From assembly GCA_938037185.1 (NCBI GenBank), contig CALHQK010000103.1:1-38523 (forward strand): a stretch of 38,523 nt of DNA. Direction: 5' to 3'. This stretch comes from an uncultured Riemerella sp. GTDB taxonomy: Bacteria > Bacteroidota > Bacteroidia > Flavobacteriales > Weeksellaceae. Positions 25,351 to 33,666 of the stretch are shown one piece after another. The number at the start of each line of letters is the position of its first letter. The stretch's first letter is position 1. Below the pieces are notes generated by a model. It ran no database searches, was not told the DNA's origin, and saw only the letters and a list, made by a program, of their open reading frames with translations. Both the position numbers and the translations under genes were made by a program.

Positions 25351-25662
25351 AAAATAAGAAATCTTATTTTGCTCAAAACTAATTATTCCCCAAAATAAGA
25401 AATCTTATTTGCTCCAAAACTAATTATTTCTCTAAAATCACAAATGTGATTTGCTTCAAAACTAATTATTCCCTAAAATCACAAGTGTGATTTTGCTCCC
25501 AACTATTGTTTTCTCCTAAATCACATTTGTGATTTGCTTTAAAACTAATGATTTCTCTAAAATCACAAGTGTGATTTTGCTCCCTACATTTATTTTGTAT
25601 AAAAACCACACTTGGTTTTAGTTCTTTTTCTTTAGTTTCAGAATAAAATCAAGCATGGTTTC
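25351..25662. repeat. Tandem repeat array D: about eight 41-43-bp units, each with a palindrome
   Basis: Palindrome starts are at 25351, 25392, 25434, 25475, 25517, 25559, about 25601 and about 25644, so the spacing is 41-43 bp. Units 1-2 have arms AAATAAGA/TCTTATTT; units 3-6 have AAATCACA/TGTGATTT with centres AA, AG, TT, AG; unit 7 has AAAACCA/TGGTTTT; unit 8 is decayed. The linkers are also repeated (GCTCCAAAACTAATTATT and variants). It fills most of the 516-base gap between the ABC permease gene and the Crp/Fnr gene. The remainder (25224-25340 and 25663-25682) shows nothing else that I can name. Confidence 0.95.
25602..25619 (-). terminator. Unit 7 of array D, likely terminator of the efflux cassette
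   Basis: On the minus strand AAAACCA, loop AGTG, TGGTTTTTAT: a hairpin followed by a T run, 64 bases after the permease stop. Other units of the array have the same shape with two-base centres, so the array may act as serial terminators. Confidence 0.5.
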
Positions 25663-25682
25663 ATGAAAAAAAGATTTCGCAG

Positions 25683-26849
25683 TTATTCTTCTATTGTTCC
25701 CGCCTGAGGAAGCTTTTTTACCTTTAATTTCAAAGCCAATATGCACAGCACAAAATAAACCGCCATCAAAATCAGCAAATGCTGAAGGTAAGGATAAGTG
25801 AGTTCAAAACTTCCCTTTTGGATGAGGATAATCTTGAAGGCTTCCAGAAACGGTGTCAGCGGAATGATATTCGCCAAATATTGTATCGCTGTGGGCATCG
25901 CACTGCTTGGCCAAGTAAATCCACCAATAATGAACGCCGGCGAAGCGATAATCATCAGAAACTGCGTTGCCTTCAAGGCATTTGGTAAGAGAACACTGAA
26001 AAGCGCACCCAAAAATGTGCAAGTCATGATGAAAACCGTAGCAAGAATCGCAAATCCGAAGATGTTTTCCAAAACAGGTATTTTAAAATACCAGCCCATC
26101 GCCGAAAGTATAAGGATATTCACCACGGAAATTATCCAGATAGGAAGGCATTTCATGATAAGCATTACAAAAGCGGAAGTTCCTTTATAATTCTCCAAGA
26201 AAGATTTTCTGCGGAAATCCGAAGCGAAACTCACCGCCATAGCAAGCAGCACCACCTGCTGGAAAACCACGCCCATCATGGCAGGCCACATGAAGATAAG
26301 ATAGTTGGAAGTGGTATTAAACATCGTGATGTAGTTCGCCTTGAAAGGTTCATACTGCATCTTTGCCTGTTCTGCATTGGCGCCTCTCTTTTGGAGGGTT
26401 TTCATTTCCATTCCTGCGGACAATGTCCCGAGCGTTACCTGAATCGCTTTAGAGGAGAAATTCGCAGTAAGAATGTTTCCTGTATTTACATAAACATTTA
26501 TTTCAGGATATTTTCTCAGCAATATATCTTTCTCAAAGTTTTCAGGGATTTTCACCACTGCGGCAGCTTTTGTCTTGATGACTTCATCTTCCAGTCTTAG
26601 CGGCTCTTGGGCATAGTGGAGGACTTTTATCGTTTTATTGTCTCCCAGCATATCCACCACCATAGAAGAAGTAGGCGTATGGTCTTGGTCTATGACTATC
26701 ACTGGGAGATTGTCCACTTTTCCTTCTTTGTAGGTAAACCCAATGAGCAGTCCGTAAACTATAGGCCCAAGAATAAATACACTTCGCAAAGTATCATTAG
26801 CCAAGAATATTTTGAACTCACGCTTTAGTAAGTGAATAAACTTTTTCAT
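25683..26849 (-). CDS. ABC-2 type transporter permease
   Basis: A 388-residue membrane protein of the YbhR/YhhJ-like ABC-2 group: one N-terminal membrane helix (about 20-38), a large periplasmic region (about 45-180; VIVIDQDHTPTSSMVVDML is the typical start), then five more helices (about 185-380), with the usual FIIGGFTWPSSAMP and IPLTPFLEA near the end. It is the third gene of a tolC-hlyD-permease cassette, and its ATG overlaps the hlyD stop (TAATG). No ATPase gene and no second permease are present, although such exporters usually need both. The gene is followed directly by repeat array D. Confidence 0.9.
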   Translation of the reverse strand: MKKFIHLLKREFKIFLANDTLRSVFILGPIVYGLLIGFTYKEGKVDNLPVIVIDQDHTPTSSMVVDMLGDNKTIKVLHYAQEPLRLEDEVIKTKAAAVVKIPENFEKDILLRKYPEINVYVNTGNILTANFSSKAIQVTLGTLSAGMEMKTLQKRGANAEQAKMQYEPFKANYITMFNTTSNYLIFMWPAMMGVVFQQVVLLAMAVSFASDFRRKSFLENYKGTSAFVMLIMKCLPIWIISVVNILILSAMGWYFKIPVLENIFGFAILATVFIMTCTFLGALFSVLLPNALKATQFLMIIASPAFIIGGFTWPSSAMPTAIQYLANIIPLTPFLEAFKIILIQKGSFELTYPYLQHLLILMAVYFVLCILALKLKVKKLPQAGTIEE

Positions 26850-27829
26850 TATTTTAGAATTACATTAGAGTTTACCAAGATATTTTTTGTCTGCTGAATA
26901 TCCTGTGGTTTTACTTTTATTTCATAAACAGCTTCCTGCATTTTATAATCTGGGAAAGCAGTGGTCACATCGGCATATTTGGTCAGTTGTTTTATCGTCA
27001 TTATCTTCCCTGAAACAGCAGCTTTGTTGTACACTACTTCCATATTTACAGTCTGCCCTTTTTGGTATTTTGCAATCTGCCCTTCTGGAACAGTAAATCT
27101 GAAATAAGTACTCTCTGGCAGATATCCATTGAACAGCGCAAATCCAGCAGTCGCCAGCTCACCTTTGTGAAGTGTGATAGATTCTATTTCCATATCACTG
27201 GTAGCAATCACATATCGCTCCGAATAGGCTACTTTTGCCTCTTGCAATGCTCCTGCTGCCTGCTCAGCCTGTCCAGCCGCCATACCGATTCTCTCATAAC
27301 GAGTTCCGTTTTCCACATCTCTCAGCTCCGCGATTACCGCATCATATTGTGCTTTTGCGCCTTGGTACTTAGCAATAACTTCATCGTATGCCTGTGGCGA
27401 CATCAGACTGTCTTTGAACATATTAGTAGCTCTGGTGTATGATTTTTGTGCGTATTCATACTGCTCACGAAGTCCTCTTTCTTTGGCTCTTAGCTGGCTT
27501 AATTGGTTTGCCGTAGCTCCATTTCTTGCCATCTCAGCTTGTGCAGTCGCTGCATGAGTCGCACCCTGTGCCTGAGCTATTTTAGCCGAAATCTCCGGCG
27601 CATCTATCTTCGCGAGTGTATCTCCTGCCTTTACTGTCTGTCCTTCTTCTACATAGATTTCCAAAATTCGCCCTGTGATTTTCGGAGCGAAAGAAATCAC
27701 TTCTTTTTTCACTTTTCCTTCCACTGCGTTTTCCTGTTTTTCGCTGTTACAAGAAACCAATGCAAATGCAGTCAATAAAAGAGCTGATTTTACGGCATTA
27801 TTCTTAATTTTTATATCGTTTAGTTTCAT
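26849..27829 (-). CDS. HlyD-family periplasmic adaptor (membrane fusion protein)
   Basis: 326 residues. A lipoprotein signal (LTAFALVSC, Cys27) anchors it in the inner membrane. The biotinyl-lipoyl-like half motif follows: APKITGRILEIYVEEGQTVKAGDTLAKID (about 47-76, abbreviated at the key residues ITGRI and EGQTVKAGD). Next comes an Ala/Gln-rich alpha-helical hairpin (about 80-205) for docking to TolC, then the beta-barrel part (about 215-326). It links the permease to the outer-membrane channel. It follows tolC by 49 bases and overlaps the permease by one base. Confidence 0.92.
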   Translation of the reverse strand: MKLNDIKIKNNAVKSALLLTAFALVSCNSEKQENAVEGKVKKEVISFAPKITGRILEIYVEEGQTVKAGDTLAKIDAPEISAKIAQAQGATHAATAQAEMARNGATANQLSQLRAKERGLREQYEYAQKSYTRATNMFKDSLMSPQAYDEVIAKYQGAKAQYDAVIAELRDVENGTRYERIGMAAGQAEQAAGALQEAKVAYSERYVIATSDMEIESITLHKGELATAGFALFNGYLPESTYFRFTVPEGQIAKYQKGQTVNMEVVYNKAAVSGKIMTIKQLTKYADVTTAFPDYKMQEAVYEIKVKPQDIQQTKNILVNSNVILK

Positions 27830-27878
27830 TTCTTTGTTGATTTTATTTGGTTGTTAAAATTATTCAGTTTGTTTGTTA

Positions 27879-29279
27879 TTAAAATTTTTCTACATCTAAA
27901 TTTTGTGTGGATTTCATCAGCTCTATCGCTGCTCTTCTTTGGTTAAATACAGCTGTTTTATATTCTAATTCAGCCTTTTCCAAATCATTTTCAGCATCTA
28001 TCAGATCCATAGATTTTTTCACGCCGTAGCGGAATTCTTTTTCCACTTGGTCTAATGCATTTTTGGCGATTTTACGAGCTTTATCCTTTAATTCTATCTG
28101 CGCCAAAGCAATGTCATAATTGGTCTGATTATTCGCAAGATTTAGCTGCAATTTTCTCTGTGCATCTGCTTTTTTGTTCTCCAAAACCATTTTGTCTATC
28201 TTGCTTTTTTCAGCTTCTCGTTTTCCTGTATTCCCATCGAAAAGGCTCCATTTAAAGCCTATTCCAGCATTAAACATCGGGAAAAGACTAAGCGGTTTGG
28301 TATGAATATCCAGTTTTTGCACCAAATGAGGAACCACATCATTAGAAGTATGAATATGGTCGCCATAAAGCCCAAAGTAAGACAGCGAAGTAGAAAGCTG
28401 CACCTTTGGAATCCACCAAGTTTTCTCGGCTTTTATTTTGTATTCCGCCGCGGCTATTCCGTGATTTAAGGCTTTTATTTCAGGTCTGTTTTCTATGGAT
28501 TTGTCCTCCACTACATAGCTTAAAACCTGTAAATCTGGCTGTATCTCTGCGATGCGCTCTCTATCCATTCCTGTGAGGATATGCAACTGAGTGATAAGCA
28601 GTTCGCGCTTTCCTTCGTATTCTATCATTTTAGTATCCAGTGTAACCTGCGCCAGTTCTATTTTCTTAAAATCATACGGCGTTATCAGTCCGTATCCCAG
28701 CGCTTTCTCTGCAGTTTTTCTATTGATTTCCAGTCTTTTTTTACTTTCATCTAAAACTTTTTTAGACTGATGAACCAGTGCAAACTGGTCATAAATTTTC
28801 GCAATAGAAGTAATCACTTCATTCTTACTGCTGGATAAAAGTTCCTGCTGAGAAAGTTTTTTCTCATTTAAGGCTTTTTTCAGATGTCCTACTTTTCCTC
28901 CTGAAAAAAGTACCACAGAAGCCTGTAATTTAGACGCACCAGAAAAACCAGAAATTCCTAAAGTATTATCCTGTGAAGGAATTTTCATCCCTGGGAATAT
29001 AGGTGGAAATGGCGGAATTCCCATCTCTGGCGAAGTGTAATTTATCCGCGTATCCATATAGCCTACCTTTCCTGTAAGTTCTACTTTTGGGAGGAAAGTA
29101 TCAGTTAATCTCTTTTGGTCGATATCCACATATTGCAGTTCCAGATTTTGCTGCTGGTACTGCCCATCTCTTTCTAATGCACTATTAATGAGTTCTTTCA
29201 GCTGGTCAGAAGAAGACTGCCCAAAACTAAGAGAAGACATAAATAATAATGCATAAAACAACTTATTTTTACTTGTCAT
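27879..29279 (-). CDS. TolC-family outer-membrane efflux protein
   Basis: 466 residues from ATG 29279, with a signal peptide ending SLSFGQ (about residues 1-21). It shows the two-fold pattern of OEP proteins: long helices (about 90-210 and 330-440) with heptad-like charge patterns, and beta strands such as TFLPKVELTGKVGYM and IPKVQLSTSLSYFG. It ends LELMKSTQNLDVEKF-like, typical of the family. I reject an upstream start at 29342 because its extra 21 residues precede the signal peptide. It is the first gene of the export cassette and is divergent from the barnase gene across repeat array E. Confidence 0.92.
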   Translation of the reverse strand: MTSKNKLFYALLFMSSLSFGQSSSDQLKELINSALERDGQYQQQNLELQYVDIDQKRLTDTFLPKVELTGKVGYMDTRINYTSPEMGIPPFPPIFPGMKIPSQDNTLGISGFSGASKLQASVVLFSGGKVGHLKKALNEKKLSQQELLSSSKNEVITSIAKIYDQFALVHQSKKVLDESKKRLEINRKTAEKALGYGLITPYDFKKIELAQVTLDTKMIEYEGKRELLITQLHILTGMDRERIAEIQPDLQVLSYVVEDKSIENRPEIKALNHGIAAAEYKIKAEKTWWIPKVQLSTSLSYFGLYGDHIHTSNDVVPHLVQKLDIHTKPLSLFPMFNAGIGFKWSLFDGNTGKREAEKSKIDKMVLENKKADAQRKLQLNLANNQTNYDIALAQIELKDKARKIAKNALDQVEKEFRYGVKKSMDLIDAENDLEKAELEYKTAVFNQRRAAIELMKSTQNLDVEKF

Positions 29280-29569
29280 ATATTTTGTTTGTTTATTTGA
29301 TGATGCAAATTTCCATGAAATCTGACAAATATCCTTTGACATTTATCAAAAAGTGAAAGTTTCTGGATGGAAATACCTGCCGATGCTGGTTTAGGGAAGG
29401 TATAAAATCGGGTTTGATACAATTTCTTTATTTTCTATTGACTTTCCGAGTGAAATTTTTACAAAAATTCAGTTTTTAAATCAATTCATTGCGGAGTTTT
29501 TATGAAAATACTCTTTTTATTATCAATTCATACTGCATTTTATTTCCCTATTGATTTGTTTCTAAAAAT

Positions 29570-29695
29570 GCAACTGCATTTTATTTAAAAATCATCATTT
29601 TGTAATGAATTGCAACTGCATTTTATTTAAAAATGACCGTTTTGTAATGAATTGCAACTGCGTTTTATTTAAAAATCACTTTTTTGTAATGAAAT
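29570..29695. repeat. Tandem repeat array E: three clear 42-bp units with decayed flanking units
   Basis: Three units of exactly 42 bp (29570-29611, 29612-29653, 29654-29695), each starting GCAACTGCATTTTATTTAAA (GCG in unit 3) and ending TTTGTAATGAATT or a variant. Only the middle six bases (TCATCA, TGACCG, TCACTT) and a few others differ. Looser copies continue on both sides (about 29486-29569 and 29696-29735). It lies in the divergent gap between tolC and the barnase gene. The rest of that gap (29343-29485) is AT-rich with nothing else that I can name. Confidence 0.9.
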
Positions 29696-29761
29696 GTAAG
29701 TGGAGTTTCAGCAAAATTTATTTTTAGCAAAAATTCTTTAATCATTTCAATCAGAATTTAA

Positions 29762-29769
29762 TACTTTTG
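29762..29769 (+). promoter_or_regulatory. Promoter -7 box of the barnase gene (TACTTTTG)
   Basis: Full match to TAnnTTTG, followed by CA as is common in this phylum, 20 bases before the ATG at 29790. No clear -33 element. Confidence 0.5.
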
Positions 29770-29789
29770 CAACATTATACCCATTGAAA

Positions 29790-30353
29790 ATGACTAAAAA
29801 ACAGATTTATCTAACGATATTTTTCGGAATTATCCTCGCTTTCGGGCTGCGCAGCTTCCTCTCTGATATGAAAACTTACCAAGAGATAGAAAATGCCGAA
29901 ACGCAGCTGCCACCCTTCGTAAAGAAAAAAGACTCCCTCTACTACCAGAAGAAAAGGAACCAAATAATGTCTCAGGCAGCACCACTGCAGGAGGAAACCA
30001 TCTCGGAAGAGGTAGAAGAAATAGATGTCATAGAGGAACTAACCGAAGAAAGCGTGGTGATAAGCTACATAAAAAAGCACCACAAGCTCCCCGGCTACTA
30101 TCTCACAAAATCTGAAGCGAAACAAAAAGGCTGGGTGCCAGCGAAAGGAAATCTCTGCGAGGTTCTTCCCGGAAAGGCCATCGGCGGAGACCATTTCGGG
30201 AACAGGGAAAGAAAACTGCCCGAGGGCAATAAATACTACGAAGCAGATGTAAACTACAAATGCGGACGAAGAAATGCCGACCGCGTAGTCTTTACCAAAA
30301 ACGGCGAGGTATGGCTTACCAAAGACCATTATAAAACTTTTGAGAAAAGATAA
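29790..30353 (+). CDS. Membrane-anchored barnase-type ribonuclease
   Basis: 187 residues. A hydrophobic segment (residues 6-22) serves as an uncleaved anchor or signal; an acidic linker (about 66-88) and then the barnase domain (about 89-187) follow. The domain aligns closely with Bacillus barnase: HKLPGYYLTKSEAKQKGW, KGNLCEVLPGKAIGGD, EADVNY (Glu151 = barnase Glu73), GRRNADR (Arg161 and Arg165 = Arg83 and Arg87) and DHYKTF (His180 = His102). All catalytic residues are present, so it should be an active RNase. Cys123 and Cys158 could form a disulfide that barnase lacks, which fits an extracytoplasmic site. The earlier TTG at 29784 is possible but less likely. A barstar gene follows after 12 bases. 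Confidence 0.93.
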   Translation: MTKKQIYLTIFFGIILAFGLRSFLSDMKTYQEIENAETQLPPFVKKKDSLYYQKKRNQIMSQAAPLQEETISEEVEEIDVIEELTEESVVISYIKKHHKLPGYYLTKSEAKQKGWVPAKGNLCEVLPGKAIGGDHFGNRERKLPEGNKYYEADVNYKCGRRNADRVVFTKNGEVWLTKDHYKTFEKR

Positions 30354-30365
30354 TAAAAAAACGAT

Positions 30366-30647
30366 ATGAAGACAATATACATAGACTTTTCGGAAATCGG
30401 TGACGAGGAAGATTTCTTTGCCCAGCTCAGGGAGAAACTGAGCCTTCCGGAGCATTTTGGGAATAACCTGGATGCGCTGTATGACACCATCACGGGTGAT
30501 TTGGAAATGCCGCTGCGCATAGAATTTGTGAATATGAATGTAGAGCAGCTGGAGCATTTCGAAGACCTTCTCACCACGCTGGAAGACGCCGAAGACGAAA
30601 CGGAAGGATTTTCTTTTGCGTATTTTTTGGAACAATACGAAGACTAA
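30366..30647 (+). CDS. Barstar-family ribonuclease inhibitor
   Basis: A 93-residue acidic cytoplasmic protein, without a signal. Residues 26-44 (SLPEHFGNNLDALYDTITG) match the inhibitory helix of barstar; Asp36 and Asp40 correspond to barstar Asp35 and Asp39, which plug the barnase active site. Trp38 of barstar is Tyr39 here and Tyr29 is His30. It lies 12 bases after the RNase gene on the same strand, so it is the immunity partner, protecting against enzyme that folds before export. The pairing is strongly supported by position and motifs. Confidence 0.93.
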   Translation: MKTIYIDFSEIGDEEDFFAQLREKLSLPEHFGNNLDALYDTITGDLEMPLRIEFVNMNVEQLEHFEDLLTTLEDAEDETEGFSFAYFLEQYED

Positions 30648-30713
30648 AAAAACGCAGACTGAAGTCTTTACAAAATGATGATTTTTAAATAAAAGACACT
30701 CGGGATTAAACTA

Positions 30714-30748
30714 AAAACAGCAGAACTCTATCTAAGCTCTGCTGTTTT
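30714..30748. terminator. Bidirectional terminator between barstar and fmt, overlapping the fmt stop
   Basis: Arms AAAACAGCAGA (30714-30724) and TCTGCTGTTTT (30738-30748), 13-base loop, T run on both sides. The fmt stop codon (30732-30734) lies in the loop, so one arm encodes the last residues of Fmt. Confidence 0.8.
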
Positions 30749-31697
30749 CTATTCCCACCCCCTCAAAGGAATGAAACCCGTTGAGAAAGTCTTTCAGATT
30801 CATTCGTTTTTTGCCTTCCAGCTGGAGTTCTTCGGGAAGATAGACTCCGTTTTTACAGAAAATTCGGAAAGAGTTTTTAGAAATTTCTATTTCTCCGGCA
30901 GTTTTCTCCGGCGTTTCTTCGGTCTGGTATGTTCCTTTGAAGATTTTCAAAACCTTTTCTTCGCCGTTTATTCTAAGGGAAGTAAATGCCGCAGGATAGG
31001 GAGACATCCCTCTGATAAAGTCATGAATTTCCTTCGCATTTCTATTCCAGTCAATCCGCGTATCTTCCTTGAAGATTTTGTATGCTGTCTTTGGCTCTTT
31101 TACGAAAGGCTGCGGAGTTTCTTTTATTTGTCCATCGGCTATTTTATCCAAAGTTTCTACGACTAACTTTGCCCCTATGCTCATGAGCCTGTCATGCAGT
31201 GTGCCGGCATTATCTTCGGGCTGGATTTCTGCATTTCTTTGGAGAAGTATATTGCCTTCGTCTATTTTTTCATTGATGAAGAAAGTGGTTACGCCTGTTT
31301 GGGTTTCGCCGTTTATCACTGCATAGTTGATGGGTGCCGCACCTCTGTAATCGGGAAGAAGCGAGGCGTGAAGGTTAAAAGTTCCGAGTTTCGGCATTGA
31401 AAACAAAACCTTCGGCATCATCCGAAAGGCAACGACAACGAAAATATCCGCACCGATGTTTTGAATTTCTTGTAAAAATGCCTCATCGCGCAGTTTCTCC
31501 GGCTGAAAAACCGGCAGGTGATGTTCTTCCGCAAAGATTTTTACCGGCGACTGGGTTATTTTCTGTCCTCGCCCGCTGGCTTTATCTGCCACGGTTACTA
31601 CGGCAGCTACTTCATGCCGAGAGTGATATACGGCTTCCAGAGATGCCTTTGCAAACTCCGGCGTACCAAAAAAAACGATTCGTAGTCTATTGTTCAT
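30732..31697 (-). CDS. fmt: Methionyl-tRNA formyltransferase
   Basis: A 321-residue enzyme that formylates initiator Met-tRNA with 10-formyltetrahydrofolate. Visible are IVFFGTPEFAKASLEAV (residues 7-23), the formyl-transfer motif NLHASLLPDYRGAAPI (Asn and His catalytic), the Asp-containing TFFINEKIDEGNIL, and RGMSPYPAAFTSL at the start of the C-terminal tRNA-binding OB domain. Length is normal. It overlaps the 3' end of recQ by 11 bases, so the two are co-transcribed. Confidence 0.97.
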   Translation of the reverse strand: MNNRLRIVFFGTPEFAKASLEAVYHSRHEVAAVVTVADKASGRGQKITQSPVKIFAEEHHLPVFQPEKLRDEAFLQEIQNIGADIFVVVAFRMMPKVLFSMPKLGTFNLHASLLPDYRGAAPINYAVINGETQTGVTTFFINEKIDEGNILLQRNAEIQPEDNAGTLHDRLMSIGAKLVVETLDKIADGQIKETPQPFVKEPKTAYKIFKEDTRIDWNRNAKEIHDFIRGMSPYPAAFTSLRINGEEKVLKIFKGTYQTEETPEKTAGEIEISKNSFRIFCKNGVYLPEELQLEGKKRMNLKDFLNGFHSFEGVGIENSRA

Positions 31698-33585
31698 TAG
31701 TAGTGTATGTTTTGTAATCCAACATTTTTATTTTATGCTCGTTCAGAAGTGAAACCAAAGTCTCGAAAATCTCTTCCTTTCCGGAGAGATTTAGTTTCAC
31801 CCGCACCTCATCGAAAGTCATGGGTTTTTCATTTAATACATTCAGGATTTGGGCGGATAAATTCTGCGTGGCATTCAACGGCTGACAGACATAGCATTTA
31901 TGGCAGTTTTGTGCATTTTTTTCTCCGAAATAGGTTAAAATCATCTTCATCTTGCAGTAATCTGTCTCACGGATGAAATACTTCATTTCTTCCCATTTTT
32001 GGAGTTTATTGCGCTGGATTTGCTGAAATTCGTTCCAGTATTTTCCCTGAAACTCTCGGGTGTTTCTATGTTTGAGGAATTTTATGCTGTCTGCACTGCC
32101 ATCCACATATTCTACCAGTTCTTTTTGTTCCAGATATTGTATTCTGTCTTGGATTTCCTGCACGCTTATGCCCAGTTTTCGGCTGAGCATTTCCTCGCTG
32201 AAAGAAACTTTATGCGTAGCGATTCCAGATATATTTCTCAATAAAAACTCTACAAAATAAGCCTCTTTTGGAGGTAAAAGCTCCAAATCTTCTGCAGAAA
32301 TTTTCAGTTCCAGAGTAGATAAATCTTTGTAATTATTCCAAAATACAAGTTCCTGATTATGCATGAAATTCAGCACATTCTTTATCTTGGCAAAGGATGT
32401 TTTTGTAAAGTCTCTTATTTTCTGAATGTTTAGTTTAAATATCTTCTCCGAAGCCTCTCCTTCCGCAATCTGAAAAATTGAATAAAGAAAAGAGAGAATG
32501 GATAGAAATTCGGTTTTGTTTGGTATTTGGTTTCGGAAAACATCATCTATATCACTGAATTCCTGCTCATTCCAAAGCAGAAGAGCATAGCTTTCGTGTC
32601 CGTCTCTTCCTGCCCGCCCGATTTCTTGATAATAATTTTCCAGCGAAACAGATGGCGAAAGATGAATAACAAAACGGACATTTTCCTTGTCTATCCCCAT
32701 CCCGAAAGCATTAGTGGAAACCAGCGTGTGGCTGCTGCTCTGCTGCCATTTTTTCTGGTTTTGGCTTTTGTCTTTCAGGGAAAGCCCAGCGTGATAAAAA
32801 TCTACATTTTCTATTCCTTTCTGTTTCAGAAAAGAGGTAAGTTCTTCCGCTTCTTTCCGCGTTCTTACATAAATAATCCCCGAAGCCGAATTATTTTTCA
32901 TAAAATCCAAAATCCTTTGGTATTTATCCGAAATTTCCTCATGAAATATCCTCAGATTATCTCTTTTATAACTTTTCTGAAAAATCTGCGGAGATTTCAG
33001 TGTCAGTTTTGTTTCTATATCAGCAATTACTTTCGGAGTTGCGGTAGCAGTAAGGGCTAAACACGGCACATCACCGAACAATTTTCTAAATTCGCCTATA
33101 CGCTGGTAGCTCGGCCGGAAATCCTGTCCCCATTCGGAGATACAGTGCGCCTCATCTACCGCTATAAAAGAAATGTGAATATTCGTAATCTTTTGCAGAA
33201 ACAAGGAATTAGAGAGCCTTTCCGGAGAGACATACAGCAGTTTTGTAATGCCTTCTGCGGCTCTGGCATAGATTTCCTCCTGCTCGTTTTCATCTAATTC
33301 GGAGCTGAGGTATTCTGCTTCCACTCCGATGGATTTCAGCTGAGTTACCTGGTCTTTTATCAAAGCCAAAAGAGGAGAAACCACCAGACAAACGCCCTCC
33401 AAAACTAAGGCAGGAAGCTGGTAGCACAGGGACTTACCGCCTCCCGTAGGAAGAAGCGCCAATGTATCTTTCCCTCTGATGACAGACAGAATAATCTCTT
33501 CCTGAGGCGCCCTAAACGAACTATACCCCCAGAAATTCTGTAATGTCTTGAGCAATACTCCCTTGATTTCTGCTTCTGACTGCAT
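31687..33585 (-). CDS. recQ: ATP-dependent DNA helicase RecQ
   Basis: 632 residues from ATG 33585. Helicase motifs are FRAPQEEII (motif 0), LLPTGGGKS (Walker A, Lys51), VDEAHCISEWGQDFRPSY (motif II and aromatic loop), ALTATATP, and QEIGRAGRDGH with the arginine finger of motif VI. The zinc site is CKMK...CHKCYVC, near the C-terminus, with a winged-helix region after it. There is no HRDC domain, so it belongs to the shorter RecQ class found in Flavobacteriia. A start at 33633 would add 16 hydrophobic residues of no known role and is rejected. It acts in recombination and fork repair. It overlaps fmt. Confidence 0.95.
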   Translation of the reverse strand: MQSEAEIKGVLLKTLQNFWGYSSFRAPQEEIILSVIRGKDTLALLPTGGGKSLCYQLPALVLEGVCLVVSPLLALIKDQVTQLKSIGVEAEYLSSELDENEQEEIYARAAEGITKLLYVSPERLSNSLFLQKITNIHISFIAVDEAHCISEWGQDFRPSYQRIGEFRKLFGDVPCLALTATATPKVIADIETKLTLKSPQIFQKSYKRDNLRIFHEEISDKYQRILDFMKNNSASGIIYVRTRKEAEELTSFLKQKGIENVDFYHAGLSLKDKSQNQKKWQQSSSHTLVSTNAFGMGIDKENVRFVIHLSPSVSLENYYQEIGRAGRDGHESYALLLWNEQEFSDIDDVFRNQIPNKTEFLSILSFLYSIFQIAEGEASEKIFKLNIQKIRDFTKTSFAKIKNVLNFMHNQELVFWNNYKDLSTLELKISAEDLELLPPKEAYFVEFLLRNISGIATHKVSFSEEMLSRKLGISVQEIQDRIQYLEQKELVEYVDGSADSIKFLKHRNTREFQGKYWNEFQQIQRNKLQKWEEMKYFIRETDYCKMKMILTYFGEKNAQNCHKCYVCQPLNATQNLSAQILNVLNEKPMTFDEVRVKLNLSGKEEIFETLVSLLNEHKIKMLDYKTYTTNEQ

Positions 33586-33666
33586 AATGATTTTTAAAGC
33601 TATAAAAATATAAAAGAGAGTGTATAAAAACAACTTCTTTTATAAAATATTATCCCCTCTGTTTTT

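Noticed and set aside
25167..25376. 70-residue N-terminal extension of the Crp/Fnr protein
   Set aside because: The extension reads through a terminator hairpin and repeat array D, has no family match, and the normal Crp/Fnr length is reached from ATG 25166.
25351..25662. CRISPR array at array D
   Set aside because: The palindromes are regularly spaced, but the linkers between them are also repeats of each other, not unique spacers, and no cas gene is near.
29280..29342. TolC start at 29342
   Set aside because: It would put 21 residues ahead of a normal signal peptide; ATG 29279 starts directly at MTSKNKLF.
33586..33633. RecQ start at 33633
   Set aside because: The extra 16 residues are hydrophobic and not part of the helicase; ATG 33585 gives the usual N-terminus.
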